A stretch of 64,000 nucleotides of DNA from positions 4,450,001-4,514,000 of the forward strand of contig NC_064034.1 in assembly GCF_932526225.1 (NCBI RefSeq), written 5' to 3'. Below are positions 20,415 to 32,222 of the stretch, piece by piece. The position numbers were made by a program, and so were the translations under genes. Each line of letters starts with the position of its first letter. Position 1 is the stretch's first letter. The notes under the pieces are model-generated. The model was not told the origin of the DNA. It saw only the letters and a list, made by a program, of their open reading frames with translations, and did not search any database. Source of the DNA: Nematostella vectensis. Lineage: Eukaryota; Cnidaria; Anthozoa; Actiniaria; Edwardsiidae.

Positions 20415-23400
20415 CGAGTTCACTTGATCCCTGAAGCTTTTTGCAGGTGGAATGGACTTTGAATGCCTATTATACCACAACGGGAAGTAGTGGATAGCCT
20501 AGTTACCTATTTACATCCAGAATGTAACTTAGTTACCATGCTAATGAGTGTTCTTTAATGAGGTGCTGATAACGAAGCACCTTGTTGATAACATGTGTGA
20601 GGTAAATAGTATGTAATAACCATTTTTGAGTGATCTTAAGCGCTCTCGGTCCACATAATAAAACCTCAAAGATAAATGAAGTATAATAACTTCTCCGGGT
20701 AATATAGCATTTAAGATAATTCTGTTTCTTATCTATGATTAAGTGGATAGCTTGAGCTAAATTTAAAGTAAGTAGCACAAAATTAACCAGGTTTGAAGTT
20801 GGAAAGGTAATCTTATTCAGGGTATGGAAATATCGCTCACCTGGTAAAATAGAGTAAATACGTCGGCGGTCTCAGCAACCTGCTCCGGACTTGTTAATTT
20901 TTAGTAGACTAGTATTATAAATAATATAAAGCTCAATATCGAACGGTGTTGATTTTACTGAACTTTAATTAAAATTGTGACCTTACTTGAGATTCACACC
21001 TGCTTTTTGTGTTTAAGTCTTGTCTAAAGTATGCCAAGAGTAAAGTGTGAAATTTCTCGTAAATATTAGATTATTTACTTGAAAAACTGATATTATATTA
21101 TCGACAGCTTTGTAGGCCACCTAGACGTCGGATACCTGAGGTCCTACTATAAGCATCGGACATTGTTTTCGTCAAAACATGGTCATCAGTAAAAGCACAG
21201 CTTTTTCTGGTTCTCCCATTCAAATTATTTAGATAACCCAAGTTTAATACAATGAAGTTAGCAGACCTTCACTGTGTGTGCAATCAAGAAAAACTACATC
21301 GGAAACGGACGTGGACTGCTAGACTATACAGTTTGTCGCACCAGCCCTTCTATTGGATGGTCAGAAACTACACAGCCTCCATTATCCGTGTTCCGATAGG
21401 GAATAGATATCGTCTCTCTTTTAAAAACATGGGAACATGAATCTGCTTTTTATTACTCCGTACAGTAGGTGTCTAAAATATGTAGAATTGCAACGGAAGT
21501 GAATCACTCAAACGGTCATGGAACTTGACCATTTTGTAAAGTAATGACTGAGCTGTAATGACTGAGCTGTAATGACTGTAGCTTTTACATGATAAAGTGT
21601 TAATTTTTCATCTCGACTGTGGTACACGGCGAAATTGGAAAGAAATTTGATTTTGTCAAATGATAATTACATTTCCTTCTTGCTGAAGGAAAGTCTTAAC
21701 AATAGTTGTCCTTCCTCCCTCCTCCCATCCAAAAAAATACGTTATAACTACCCCAGCCCTTTTAATCTTGAAGGATAATTTTACATATTGTTTTGGCAAT
21801 GTGAAATGGGAGTGGTGAAACACAAACCGGTTGCCGTCATAAATGAAAAAAGAAAATAAAAACTTTGTTTGGTTTGTTTTTACGATGTAGCTCTTAAAAA
21901 ACATGTATTTTCGTGACATGATCGAGCCCACACGAAAGAAGGAAGCTTTCATTAAAAAAGACGAAGGGGTTATTAATCAAGCCCTCAGGCGTTATGCTGT
22001 TCAATAGAAGGTCGCTATTTTATCTATTACAATACCTTTTCGAGGACTTTCCGATTGACGCCACAACTTGAGCTACGGGGCGCCTTTTGTTTATTCATGA
22101 CAGCATCAATCCTAATATTTAGTAAATAAACCCCTTCTGGCGGCTGGATAAAAATAAAGGATAGACAACATGTCAAGGGGAATAGGTAAATAGGTAAATA
22201 ACAAGGGGCATCTAGTTTTCATAAACTCCTATATTTTCAAAAAGCAAAGAAGGCAAGTTTTAGTGAGGTAACAATACAATAAGTAATCACTTCTTTTAAT
22301 GTAGTTGGCAAGCGAAAACGCTAAAATAACTTAATTAACAAAATGACTTTCTAAACTAAAGCCTTTTCCTCTAATGGGTAACTTTTTACCTGCCCGTGTA
22401 GTAAATCAGGCGCGTACACAGAGGGCGTGCGTAAGTTGCGCGCGCACCCCCCTTGGCTGCCAAAAAATGGATCATTACTTATCAAGGAATCTACAAATAC
22501 TATGCTTTCTCCATATGATACCTATGACTGCGCACCCCCTTCCCTAAGTCAATCCTGGGTACGAGAGCCTGTAAATCTAAAGACTTGACAATGTCATCTA
22601 GAAATTACACGGACACACAATCCGTGACCAGTTTGGGCAATTCTCCTTTCACTTTTCTGAAGAACACTTAGAACACTAGACAATAGACACTCCAGGTACA
22701 CAAGAATATGCATCAATTTTCCTAGTCATCCCGCCATACTATTATCATGAGGTCTTAGAAACACACTGACATAATCATAAGTCTCTTTGCCCCAAAGCCA
22801 AACAAAACATTTCCAGGTCCAAGGAACCCAGAATAAGCCTGAAAACAATTTTTGAATAAGGTTGGGTAGCAAAGATGTTCGACATTGGAGAGTATGTGAG
22901 ACCATTCACTAGAAAATTCCTTTCTCACTTGGTGAAACCCAAACAAGGAATTATCCCTTTAAACTTTAACTTGAATAACTTAAAATTGCCACTAGCGAGC
23001 TAATCCGGCCATTAAATCAACCTGTGCAAACATTCATAAGCACAGCATTAATTATGCCCAAATAGACTAAATGATGTTCTAGGGCACTCTCCTTATATGA
23101 AAAAGCTGTAAATTTTTACAAACAAAACAGTCGTCAGCAAAAGGCTGTAACAGCGCCATCGCTAGACTCAAAACACGCGGCAGTGCATTGTTGGAAACTT
23201 CAGTGCATACCGATTTGGGTCAGCGGTAGCTTAATTTGAGAGGTAGTGTGGGACTTGAAATAGGGTGAGGCTTTTTTACGCGGGCTACCCGTGGTAGCAC
23301 GAGTCTAGGTTTACCTTTCCTATAAGTCTATCTATCCATGTCGAAAACGTGTAAGCCTGCGATGCTCAGAGGTCTGCGGTATATACTCTGCCTGAAAGCG

Positions 23401-23919
23401 AAGCGGCTTTTGTGGAAGACTTCTCTCGTTCGCGATAGACCCACACTCACAAATGCAAACGCCGTCTGCGATAGACCCACACTCACAAATGCAAACGCCG
23501 TCTGCGATAGACCCACACTAAAAGATGTGGGTCTATCGCAGGGTTGTTTCAAGGACTGTCTAGCATGTTCTATAACCAGATATTTGATAAAGTTTGAATT
23601 GTTTTGCTTAAAGAGACTCGCTCCGCCTCGGCCTTTTTCTCTGCAGCTCGTAATGCAAATATTTCTTAGTTCTTACAACTTCAAAGGACACATTCCGAAA
23701 GAAGAAGAGAATCAATAACAGCGAAGATAAGTTTTGTGTTTTTGTTTTGTTTTGTATGCAATTTTGAACAGTGTCTCAAGCATTTAATCGCTCATTAATC
23801 GCTCGCTATCAGTAGCGAACGTGTCTTATCCCAATAAAGAGTCAAATTTATTACAAGAATGCCGGTCTCGTTATGCTAAATCCCATACTCCTCAGTATGT
23901 CTAGCACCGTAATACGGCG
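20415..23919. other. intergenic between the two PAN genes
   Basis: I see no recognisable coding exon. Minor repeats are present: GTAATGACTGAGCT about 2.5 times at 21541-21580, and a 39-bp unit (CGATAGACCCACACTCACAA and onward) about 2.5 times at 23432-23520. The latter is followed by an inverted copy (TGTGGGTCTATCGCAG) at 23526-23541 that could fold back. Confidence 0.4.
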
Positions 23920-24101
23920 TAAAGCCCCGTGCATACTGCGCCAGCACAAACCAGCGTTGCCGGAGAATTCTTGCTCGACTGACCACAAGACGGAGAAAAT
24001 GTCAGAAAGTCAATTTCCCATTTTGACATTTCCTTTGTCAGTCGAGCGGAAATTCGCCAACAATGCTGGCTGGTGCTGGCGCAGTTTGCACGGGGCTTTT
24101 A
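23920..24101. mobile_element. near-palindromic foldback MITE
   Basis: About 180 bp whose two halves are inverted copies for roughly 60 bp. It starts TAAAGCCCCGTGCATACTGC and ends with a diverged reverse complement (GCGCAGTTTGCACGGGGCTT). Internal arms include CTCGACTGAC and GTCAGTCGAG. No coding capacity. Confidence 0.8.
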
Positions 24102-24299
24102 AGTATATACGAGCTTCCGAGAAAACAGCTCACCAGCAGGTACAAAATGCAGAATACATTTTTCGGTGATTCCTTTTGTAGCCCGAGTTAACGCTGGTGC
24201 AGCGTCTAGTTTTTCAGTCAGTTTTTCTCACAATTTTGCTCAAAAGTACCCAGGAATACATTAGTAGGCTGCTATGTAAATAGTTTAACAAATCACCTA

Positions 24300-24305
24300 T
24301 TTATT
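24300..24305 (-). terminator. polyadenylation signal AATAAA for PAN gene B
   Basis: AATAAA on the minus strand, about 50 bp beyond the gene B stop codon at 24354. It supports this being the true end of the gene rather than a read-through of a stalk exon. Confidence 0.5.
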
Positions 24306-24353
24306 TTAATCTAGATCATCTTCAGATTATGCTGACTGTTCTTTTCAAACATG

Positions 24354-26348
24354 TCACTCCTGTGTGAGTTGATATTGCAGTCGTAGCTTCACAGTTATTA
24401 TTGAAGTTGTATCCACTGGTGTCGTCGCTGTCGATGTTGTATCGAGTGGTGTCGTTAATTCTGGTGCTGTTGGAGTTGCATAGACTGGTGTCGATGCTAA
24501 CGGAGTCGTTTTAACTGGTGGCGATGCTGTCGGAGTCGTCTCGACTGGTGATGATGCTGTCAGAGTCGTATCGACTGGTGTCGATGCTAACGAAGTCGTT
24601 TCAACTGGTGTCGATGCTAACGAAGTCGTCTCGACTGGTGCCGATGCTGTCGGAGTCGTCTCGACTGGTGCCGATGCTAACGAAGTCGTTACGACTGGTG
24701 GCGATGCTGTCAGAGTCGTATCGACTGGTGTCGATGCTAACGAAGTCGTTACGACTGGTTTCGATGCTAACGGATGCGTCTCAACTGGTGTTGATACTGT
24801 CGGAATTGTTTCGACTGGTTTCAATGCTAACGGATTCGTCTCAACTGGTGTTGATACTGTAGGAATTGTTTCGAATGGTTTCAATGCTTTCGGAGTCGTT
24901 TCAACTGTTGGCGATGCAGTCGGAGTCGTTTCGACTGATGTCGATGCAGTCGGAGTCGTCTCGATTGGTGTCGATACTGTTTGATTTGTATCGACTAGTT
25001 TCAATGCTGTCGGAGTTGTTTCAATTGGTGTCGATGCAGTCGGAGTTGTATCGAATGGTGCCGATGCTGTCAGAGTTGTATCGACTGATGTCAATACTGT
25101 CGGAGTTGAATCGGGTGGTGTCGATGCTGTCGGAGTTGTATCTACTGATGTCGATTCTATCGGAGTTGTATCGACTAGTGCCGATACCTCGGGTGATGCA
25201 ACTACTACTGTTTTTGCTTTCAATTCATAGGTAGCAATATCTTCCTGTTGAAACAATTCCAAAGTTCACTGCATGAATAATGATTTTCAAATTTGATTAC
25301 GATTGAGTTACGAAATAGTTGGACATTTGCGAAAAAAAACACAACATTGAACAAATTACTTGGTGTATACAGCGGGTTTTAAGAACCAGCCTTCAAAACA
25401 TGATATATTTTATTTTTAAACGCATGAATTTGAATTTTTAATCTGAAAACAGGAATAAAATGCGTTTTTCTTATTTTCTTCAGGGTTCGCAGCTATTGTG
25501 TCTTACTGTAGACAAATACACCTTTTTCTTGACAATTTAAATATTTCTTTGTTTTGAACAAACTTAGAACTCCCCCACCGCGAAACCTCATTCTGTCTCA
25601 TTTCAATTAGTACTAGATTATATTATTTTTAAGATGTTTAGATATAAATTCTTCACAGCCATGACTGAAAGGGGATAAGTCACAAAACGCTTTGAAAGTG
25701 TAATGAATGTATTTGCTCATTTACCTTTTAGTAGTGTTCATAAAGATTTATAATCTCCCTTATATATTTATATATTTTTCTTTAACTCTAGCCATAGACA
25801 AACCACGCATTCTTATCAAATCTCACTAGAAAAGCAACATATGAATTCTAAAAAATCAACATCTGTAGGTCTTACGCTTTTACTCGGCGCCGCGCCCAGT
25901 TTTTGAGACAGCTTGCGCTTGAAATCTCATCCCACCCATTCCGATGTCGTTTTAATGGTTAGAAATTTTAAAAAGTGCTTATTAACTTTCTTTAAAAGAA
26001 AAACTGCAGTCATATAGTCAGCTATGCTCTTTTAGATCTTACCATTTCCCTCGGCGCCGCGCGCAGTTTTTGAGAGACAGCTTGCGCTTGAAATCTCATC
26101 CCACCTCTGCCACCATCACTCTCCGTCTGAGCAACCAGCAGTTCACAAACTCCTTCTTTCAGGTAGAAATTATAAGAAGTGCAGTCTCCGTGACAAGCCT
26201 GTATACATCCTAGCCAGTCTACACCAGTTAATACCTGGTAGAGTTCACCTACAAACACTTTACCGTGATAAGTTTGCGAGTGTAATGAGCTGGTACAGCA
26301 GAACTGAGAGATAAGAAAAATTGCGAGAAATTTCATCGAGTAATCCAT
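24354..26348 (-). CDS. secreted PAN protein with mucin-like decapeptide repeats (gene B)
   Basis: Two exons, 26348-26043 and 25244-24354, total 1197 nt (398 residues) and join in phase. An upstream in-frame ATG at 26405 is possible, but the one at 26348 gives a cleaner leader (MDYSMKFLAIFLISQFCC). The PAN/apple-like segment from [11 protein letters not shown]-type sequence onward is almost identical to gene A exon 1, and so are the following donor and intron bases, which points to recent duplication or gene conversion. Exon 2 encodes about 24 tandem ten-residue repeats of the type VETTPTASTP (30 bp at DNA level), rich in Thr, Ser and Pro and likely heavily O-glycosylated. Unlike gene A there is no Ig or fibrinogen-like part. 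The stop is followed closely by a poly(A) signal, so I infer a short mucin-like secreted product. Confidence 0.7.
24420..25180 (-). repeat. 30-bp coding minisatellite of gene B
   Basis: About 24 tandem 30-bp units, seen on + as TCGACTGGTGTCGATGCT plus variable bases. They encode the ten-residue mucin-like repeat. Variation is mostly conservative for Thr/Ser/Pro. Confidence 0.9.
25885..25940 (-). pseudogene. third, partial copy of the PAN exon 3' end
   Basis: The segment CGGCGCCGCGCCCAG to CATCCCACC repeats the last roughly 50 bp of the PAN exons at 20112 and 26043, with small deletions. It then jumps directly into the shared flanking intron sequence ATTCCGATGTCG. It looks like a broken duplication remnant inside the gene B intron. 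Confidence 0.65.
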
Positions 26349-26405
26349 ATTTGATTCACATGCCAAGGCGAAGTTGTTTGTGCCGACAACTCGGTCTCCT
26401 AGCAT

Positions 26406-28237
26406 ACCAGGCCACCATATATTTATATATCCGCGGGGAGGGGGGGTGCAAAATCGGAAGCACGTGTCTTAAGCACTTAAAGGGAGTTTGGGAGACATGC
26501 ACCCCTATATATATATATATATTTTTTATTTATTTTTTTTGTGTGTGTGAATTTTCCTAGTTATTGGATATAGATAAACTTGATTACCAAAATATGCACA
26601 TGTTAGATCAGAGAGGGATTCAGGCAATCAGCAGAATTTAGAATTTTACCCTCTCAAAAGTCCTGCATCTTTATTGGCTTTCTCAACAAGCAGAACAAGT
26701 GCGCAGACATTAGTGTTATATAGGGCATACGTCTATTTTGTTTTCATACCATAAAACCTTATCGTTGTTAAAAGTTCACACACAAATAAACAATTTGAAA
26801 AGATAATATCGTGAATATGTATCGGTTAAGTAAACCTAGAATGCCGTAGGTTTTAGGTATTAACGGACTCTCCTCTGAACTGTCAAAACGGCTCAAATGG
26901 GAAAGAAACGACACAGAGACTTCTTGTAAGACTTCAGCTTTTATTATACACCAAAATCCACTAGCAATTCTCTTATTTTTTTAATACGTTTCTATGTCCA
27001 TTATAAACTTTAGTATCAAAGCGCTCTGAACTTGGGGAATTGAAGGCATTTTATCGCACTTCGGTGTTTTCTTTCTTCTTGATTTGACTTTGCCGCTCAG
27101 ACAAACAAAACAGTCAAACTATTCAAGGATTTAGCTTTCTGTAAGTATATTTGCCAATCTTGCTTACTTAAGTTAAACTTGTTTTCTTTTTCCGAGTTAT
27201 TTTACAAGATCTCTTTTCATTCCTATCGAGTTGGCAAAACAACAACACGCAACCCGCGGGGGAGTAGGACAAAATAAAAGGAGCAAATCCTCACGCGCAG
27301 TGGTGGGGTGGGGTGGTGGTTACTAAAAATAGCCAGATTGGGAATCGACATGGCGCGCGGGTAATACCTAAGTGTCCCTCTCTTATCTTATGCTCTCTTG
27401 GTTGGACATTATATCCCTTTTATACAGAAAAATAAATACAAATGTATACTTTTTCACAGGCGTCCTTAGCTGCTTAGGAGCGGACCATGTGCCATTTTTT
27501 TTTATTGAGGGGGGGGGGGGGGGGTGATTTGGAAAAGAAAGAGTTCCTCCAAACGACTGATTGAGGAAAAGAATCCCTGCAACCCAACCCACGATTTTAC
27601 ATGCCAAACAAAATATGAAATTATGGAGGCCGAAACCGAAAGTTGTGAAGAAGAGTTGTCAGATTCTAAAATAATGATGAACTTGACTGATCATCATCAA
27701 CTCGGACAGGGAGGGTAACTTCGCAGAATTAAAGATTTTTTTTGTTTGTAGAGGTCGTAAGGGGGGGGGGGGGCTCTGAAAATACTGAGGTTCTGAAAGG
27801 GGAACCAAAAAATGGTTACAATGAAAGATGGGCTCCGAAATTTAAAGGTGTCTTGAGTAAAAATCTTCCGTCCCCGCCTCGGTGTATTTCTAGAACACTC
27901 CCTTACTAAAATAGAAAAGAACTAAAAAGACGTATCTCAATTATTAAACCTTTCCGAATCATGATAGAGAAAGGGGCTTCTGTCACGCTGTCATCTTGTC
28001 TGTAGTTAATAGAACAGTTTTTAGGTTTTGTTTAGTTAACTTACTCATATTGATAAGTAACTTAAGCGTTCGGCAAGGAATTACCCTGCGAGGCCATTGG
28101 CGAGCGAGGGAGAGAAACCAATGGCCTAAAAGTAAAGGCCGATTTAGACGCTACGATTTTTGCCTACAACCATCGCATTCGACACGCTCAGCACACAACT
28201 CAAGTCGAAAAGACAAAGCAAAGGCTACCCACCCTAT
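26406..28237. other. intergenic, no gene seen
   Basis: No recognisable exons on either strand. It contains a TA microsatellite with adjacent T-rich DNA (26504-26540) and long G runs at 27508-27526 and 27762-27772, which probably mark small degenerate repeats. Confidence 0.4.
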
Positions 28238-28502
28238 CTGAGTGGTCAAAAGACAGAAAAATACATGAATACTGAAAAACATATATATTTATACCTTTGA
28301 AGTAGCATTTTCACCTCAAAACAGCTTCCAAAACAAGCCCAATTTACCCACCTAAAAAACGAGATACGAGGAAAAGAAACCAACCATTGCAAAGAGGGAA
28401 TAATAAACTTTATTTCTAATCTGATTTTAAAGAATAAAGTGAGAGGACAAATATCTATTTTTTTTCTGTATTTATGTATTGTTTTGTCGCTTGACCACTC
28501 AG
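28238..28502. mobile_element. MITE-like element with CTGAGTGGTCAA termini
   Basis: The left end CTGAGTGGTCAAAAGACA and the right end reverse complement CTGAGTGGTCAAGCGACA define a 265-bp element. Similarity continues inward (AATACAT, then AATAC...GAAAA). No open frame of note. Confidence 0.75.
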
Positions 28503-30081
28503 ATGTACAAAAAAGGAACGCGCGCATGCATTGCCGATCTTCATGAGCTCGCAAGGTAGCAAGGAATCTATGAAACGGGATTTAAGAAATGGGAGTTGAC
28601 CTCTAAAAGGGGACGTAACAGCGTCCTTTATAAGTGGTACTTGAGAGCCTGGGGGCGATCGTCCTATCTTTTAGGGTTTAAAATTCTACTAACTGTTGTC
28701 CCTTAGGGGGTGTTCAAATGTTTTTCGCTTCTTCTATCCCTAAGCACTGAATGGTTCTCGCGCTTGTGGATCATCACATCCAAATAACAACTTGACATGA
28801 ATGTAGTCAAAAACGAGATGTGCTCCACGGTGGCGTTAAGGCCGCAATTCAGGAATAAACTGAAAATGTGTTTGTGTTGTTGTTTTTATCGTTTAACTCT
28901 GCAGGGCCAAATTTTCAAAAACTATAAGGAAATGACCAGTAGGGGCGTGGCTGTGACCCACCCCTATATTTTTAAAGTTTCTGTACTGTGCTCCCCCCCC
29001 CCCCCCCCAAATCTTACGTGGCCTGCTACGGCTCTGCTCTGGTGTAGCAAGGAAGTAGTGACGGCGAATGCAAAAATTGTCGGAATAATTTCAACCATTG
29101 CAATCACGTGTGAAGCTTGCCATGCGCACTAGCTCTGCTCTTGTAGTGCATCCGCCATCGGATGTAGAAAATGGACAAACGTTGTCTAACACACATGTTC
29201 ATGTACCATGTTGGTCTCTTTCTTCGGCTGCAAATAAAATCATTTTCTTGTAACAAGAGAGCAAAAGTACGCCAGTCCATTTAAAGATCCGTAATTGATA
29301 ATTTTTCGTTTTACGGAGAATAAATTAAAGGAACGATTATTTGTGACATCCTCGAGACGTCTACGCCAAACAATGAAACAATTTTTTGCTATAAAATGCA
29401 TCACATTTTAAATATAATTAAATATAACATTTTAATATAAGCTGGCACAGGTCATTGAACCTTACCATAATAAAGTCCTACTTGATCCGCTCTTGTTGAA
29501 TCCCCTTAATATTAATTTAAACAAAACTCGCACTTCCTCTAGTCTCTAAATACACCACTTACGTGTAATTTAGTCGATTTAGTACCACCTTCTTTTATAG
29601 AATTGAATTTACCAAGAAGGGAATTATAGTGTAAGTATACTTGTGCATGTAATGAGTAGCATTGGTATGAAAACCGTATTTTGTAAGAACTTCAGATATA
29701 TCATCAATTTTTTTGTCGACATCGTGTCTCTTATTTCGAATTTAATAACAACAATTCATAATCTATTTTGCCTTGGGCTTTTACGCATTTCATTTCATTT
29801 CCAGTGAAATTTCCGATGTAATTTCCAGAAGGGCTTGTAGAAGATGTAGATAGTATAAGGGTGATATACCCGCTTGTATCTTAACTTATATCTGTATAAT
29901 GCAAACGTGCGTCGTTTTTTAGAAACTCTAGTTATATGTTTATCCCGTTGTTAACGCACCCTTTATTATCACCATAACATCGCATGTATGTAAATGACAT
30001 CTCGTGATGTCACTGCTGTAATATTAGTATCTCCGCAAATGTGAATCGCACTGCTGCAGTGACTGCTGGTCTTCAGCCTGA
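28503..30081. other. intergenic, no gene seen
   Basis: AT-rich, with one C run at 28992-29008. No recognisable coding segment. Confidence 0.4.
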
Positions 30082-30238
30082 ATGGGAAGTTCTTTGGGCA
30101 GCAGTAAATGTAGAAAAGACGAGAACAAGCCGCAGTTCGAGCGCAAGGCCGAAACAGAGGACGCAATCGGGCACAATGTGTCGGATATCGAGATCATGGA
30201 CATGAGTGGCTCTCGCGTAGTAGCCGATCTCACGTCTG
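30082..30238 (+). CDS. candidate first exon with an N-myristoylation-type start
   Basis: The frame opens MGSSLGSSKCRKDENKPQ and continues for 52 codons to a donor (G then GTAGGT) at 30239. A Gly-2 with Ser at position 6 and a nearby Cys and Lys fits an N-myristoylated, possibly palmitoylated, membrane-tethered N terminus. It ends with one leftover base, the same phase as the exon ending at 32403. Both could join the exon at 33323 in frame. It could therefore be an alternative first exon of the 32223-33726 gene, or its true exon 1. I do not recognise a family. Confidence 0.35.
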
Positions 30239-32092
30239 GTAGGTACTCTTGGGTTCCTTGATGATATCCCCATGTCACCATCAGTTAGAAACACTAACAC
30301 ATCAAAATAAACACCATCGACGGACAGGGCTTCAAGACAAATATCCTTTGTCCGTTGGACATTTTATTGAATCAACTGAAATTGACAAAATGCAAAGATT
30401 GCTTAAAATCACAGGGTTTTTAACAAATTAGTCAGGCAAATGTGCCAATGATAATAGCACACTTCTTGATAACAATATTTCGATGTGGAATTCTATATTT
30501 GTATTATTTCTCAAACTGTTCGAGTTTTCTCAGTTGCCATAACAAGGAAGATTGGAAACGTTGCATAGGATCAATGAGAATTAGTTCGAGAATCCAATTA
30601 AAACACGTATCTTGAGTTAGTCTAGCGAACCTCAATAATAACAGGTGTTTCGTGTGTTTTTCACCCTCAATTCAAGTCTATTGGATATTGAAGTCCTACA
30701 ACGGCAGTCCTAAAATAATCGTCCATTTTTTATGTGTTTGCTTCGCTCCCTCTTTTGTATCGCTTTAGTGTTTATAACTTTAAATATATTCAAGCCGGAA
30801 TTGTGTGAATATTGTGTATTTGTTCCGCTTCTACGAGTCTCGCATGCGTAATACCTATTTATTTACCTGTCTTTTTGTTTATAAACCCTTGCCGCCTTTA
30901 GTTTCCTTGATAGGTTGTGTATAAATCGGTGAGCCATCCCGAAGGGGAAAGAGGCAGGCAGTGTATGGAATGGCAAGAGGACGGCGGGTGGTTAAGCTGG
31001 GAATCGTTGTGGTACACTTCTTTGTGAGAATGGTTATCCTATAAGTTTTAGGATAAGAGGGTTCGTTAATGCCAACATGTTCTTTCCTCTTTTTTTTTTA
31101 TAAGTATATTTCTCCATGCATCCTCTCTATATAGGACTACAACCGACCACAACAGTAACTTCTGATATCTGATATCTTCGCTTCTTCGTATGCCGATGCT
31201 CACCGAATAATGTCTTCTTATAGGTGGAATCACCCAAGAGGACAGTCAGAATCAAAAGTCGAAACCTCAGGCGACAAAGGTCATCAAAGCTTGGAAATGA
31301 TCTTCTGCCATACCACAAGGAGTTATTACAGTCACTGCGCATGTACCGGGATTTCTTTATCACGGGCTTCGTAATATACAGATGATATATGAAGATATAT
31401 CTAAAAAATATAAACTACACCAAATAATTAAAACAAATAACTAGTCTCGATATCAACCAGAATGATAGATTAGTAAAACAAAGATTCAAGACTCTACCCT
31501 CTACTTGAATACTAAAAACGATTAATAAACTTATTTTGTTTTACCGACCTTCCTTGTTGCCCCCCTGGGATATTATTCGAGGTTGTCTGTTGTTCTAAAA
31601 TGTATTGGCAACAATAAGACACGGAAAGCCTGCGCAGGAGGGTACTAGGAAAGACTTGGGAACGTGGAGGGAACAAATGTAAGCGTAAGAATTGTGCGCG
31701 CCAAACAAGTTTCCTTTTTCCCTTGAAACCGACTTATCGTACGATAAAGAAAGTCGGATGAAAAATAGCCAGACGCATAGAAAATAGCCAGACGGTAGTT
31801 AAAAAATAATAATATGATGATTATCATATTTTCTACTCAATAACAGGCAAGCATGTATAAAACATGCCATTAGTTCACGGTACTAATCATCTTTATTTGC
31901 TGCGGCTTGTCTTGTCACTCGCCATTTACAATCCGAGGCAACATTTTAAATAGGTGTTTATGACCCCAAAATGTAGCCCAGTCCTTTTTTGCCCTCAAAC
32001 CTACTAAAACAAGATAACAAGTAAAAAAAATTATGTTAGCTGCGTAGTTATCTAATATCACACATCTTTTTTATCGATTGAAATTCATTCTC

Positions 32093-32119
32093 TGACGTCA
32101 TACTCATACCATGACGTCA
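32093..32119. promoter_or_regulatory. paired CRE/ATF-type sites
   Basis: Two perfect TGACGTCA palindromes at 32093-32100 and 32112-32119, 19 bp apart, lie about 105-130 bp upstream of the ATG at 32223. CREB/ATF factors bind this octamer and it is enriched near transcription starts. The position suggests a promoter for the exon at 32223. Confidence 0.45.
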
Positions 32120-32222
32120 TAATAACGATTTCACGTGTTCCTTTTTGCACGCGTTTCCTACCCCCCAGCCCATCCCTAATGCTATCGTTTCCCGCCCGAT
32201 ATCTGCTGCTCGGCGGTAAGCG

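Noticed and set aside
24518-25234. Plus-strand frames rich in Met, Leu and Ser over the gene B mucin exon
   Set aside because: Antisense of the 30-bp coding repeat. The minus strand gives a Thr/Ser/Pro mucin-like repeat joined in phase to a signal peptide and PAN domain.
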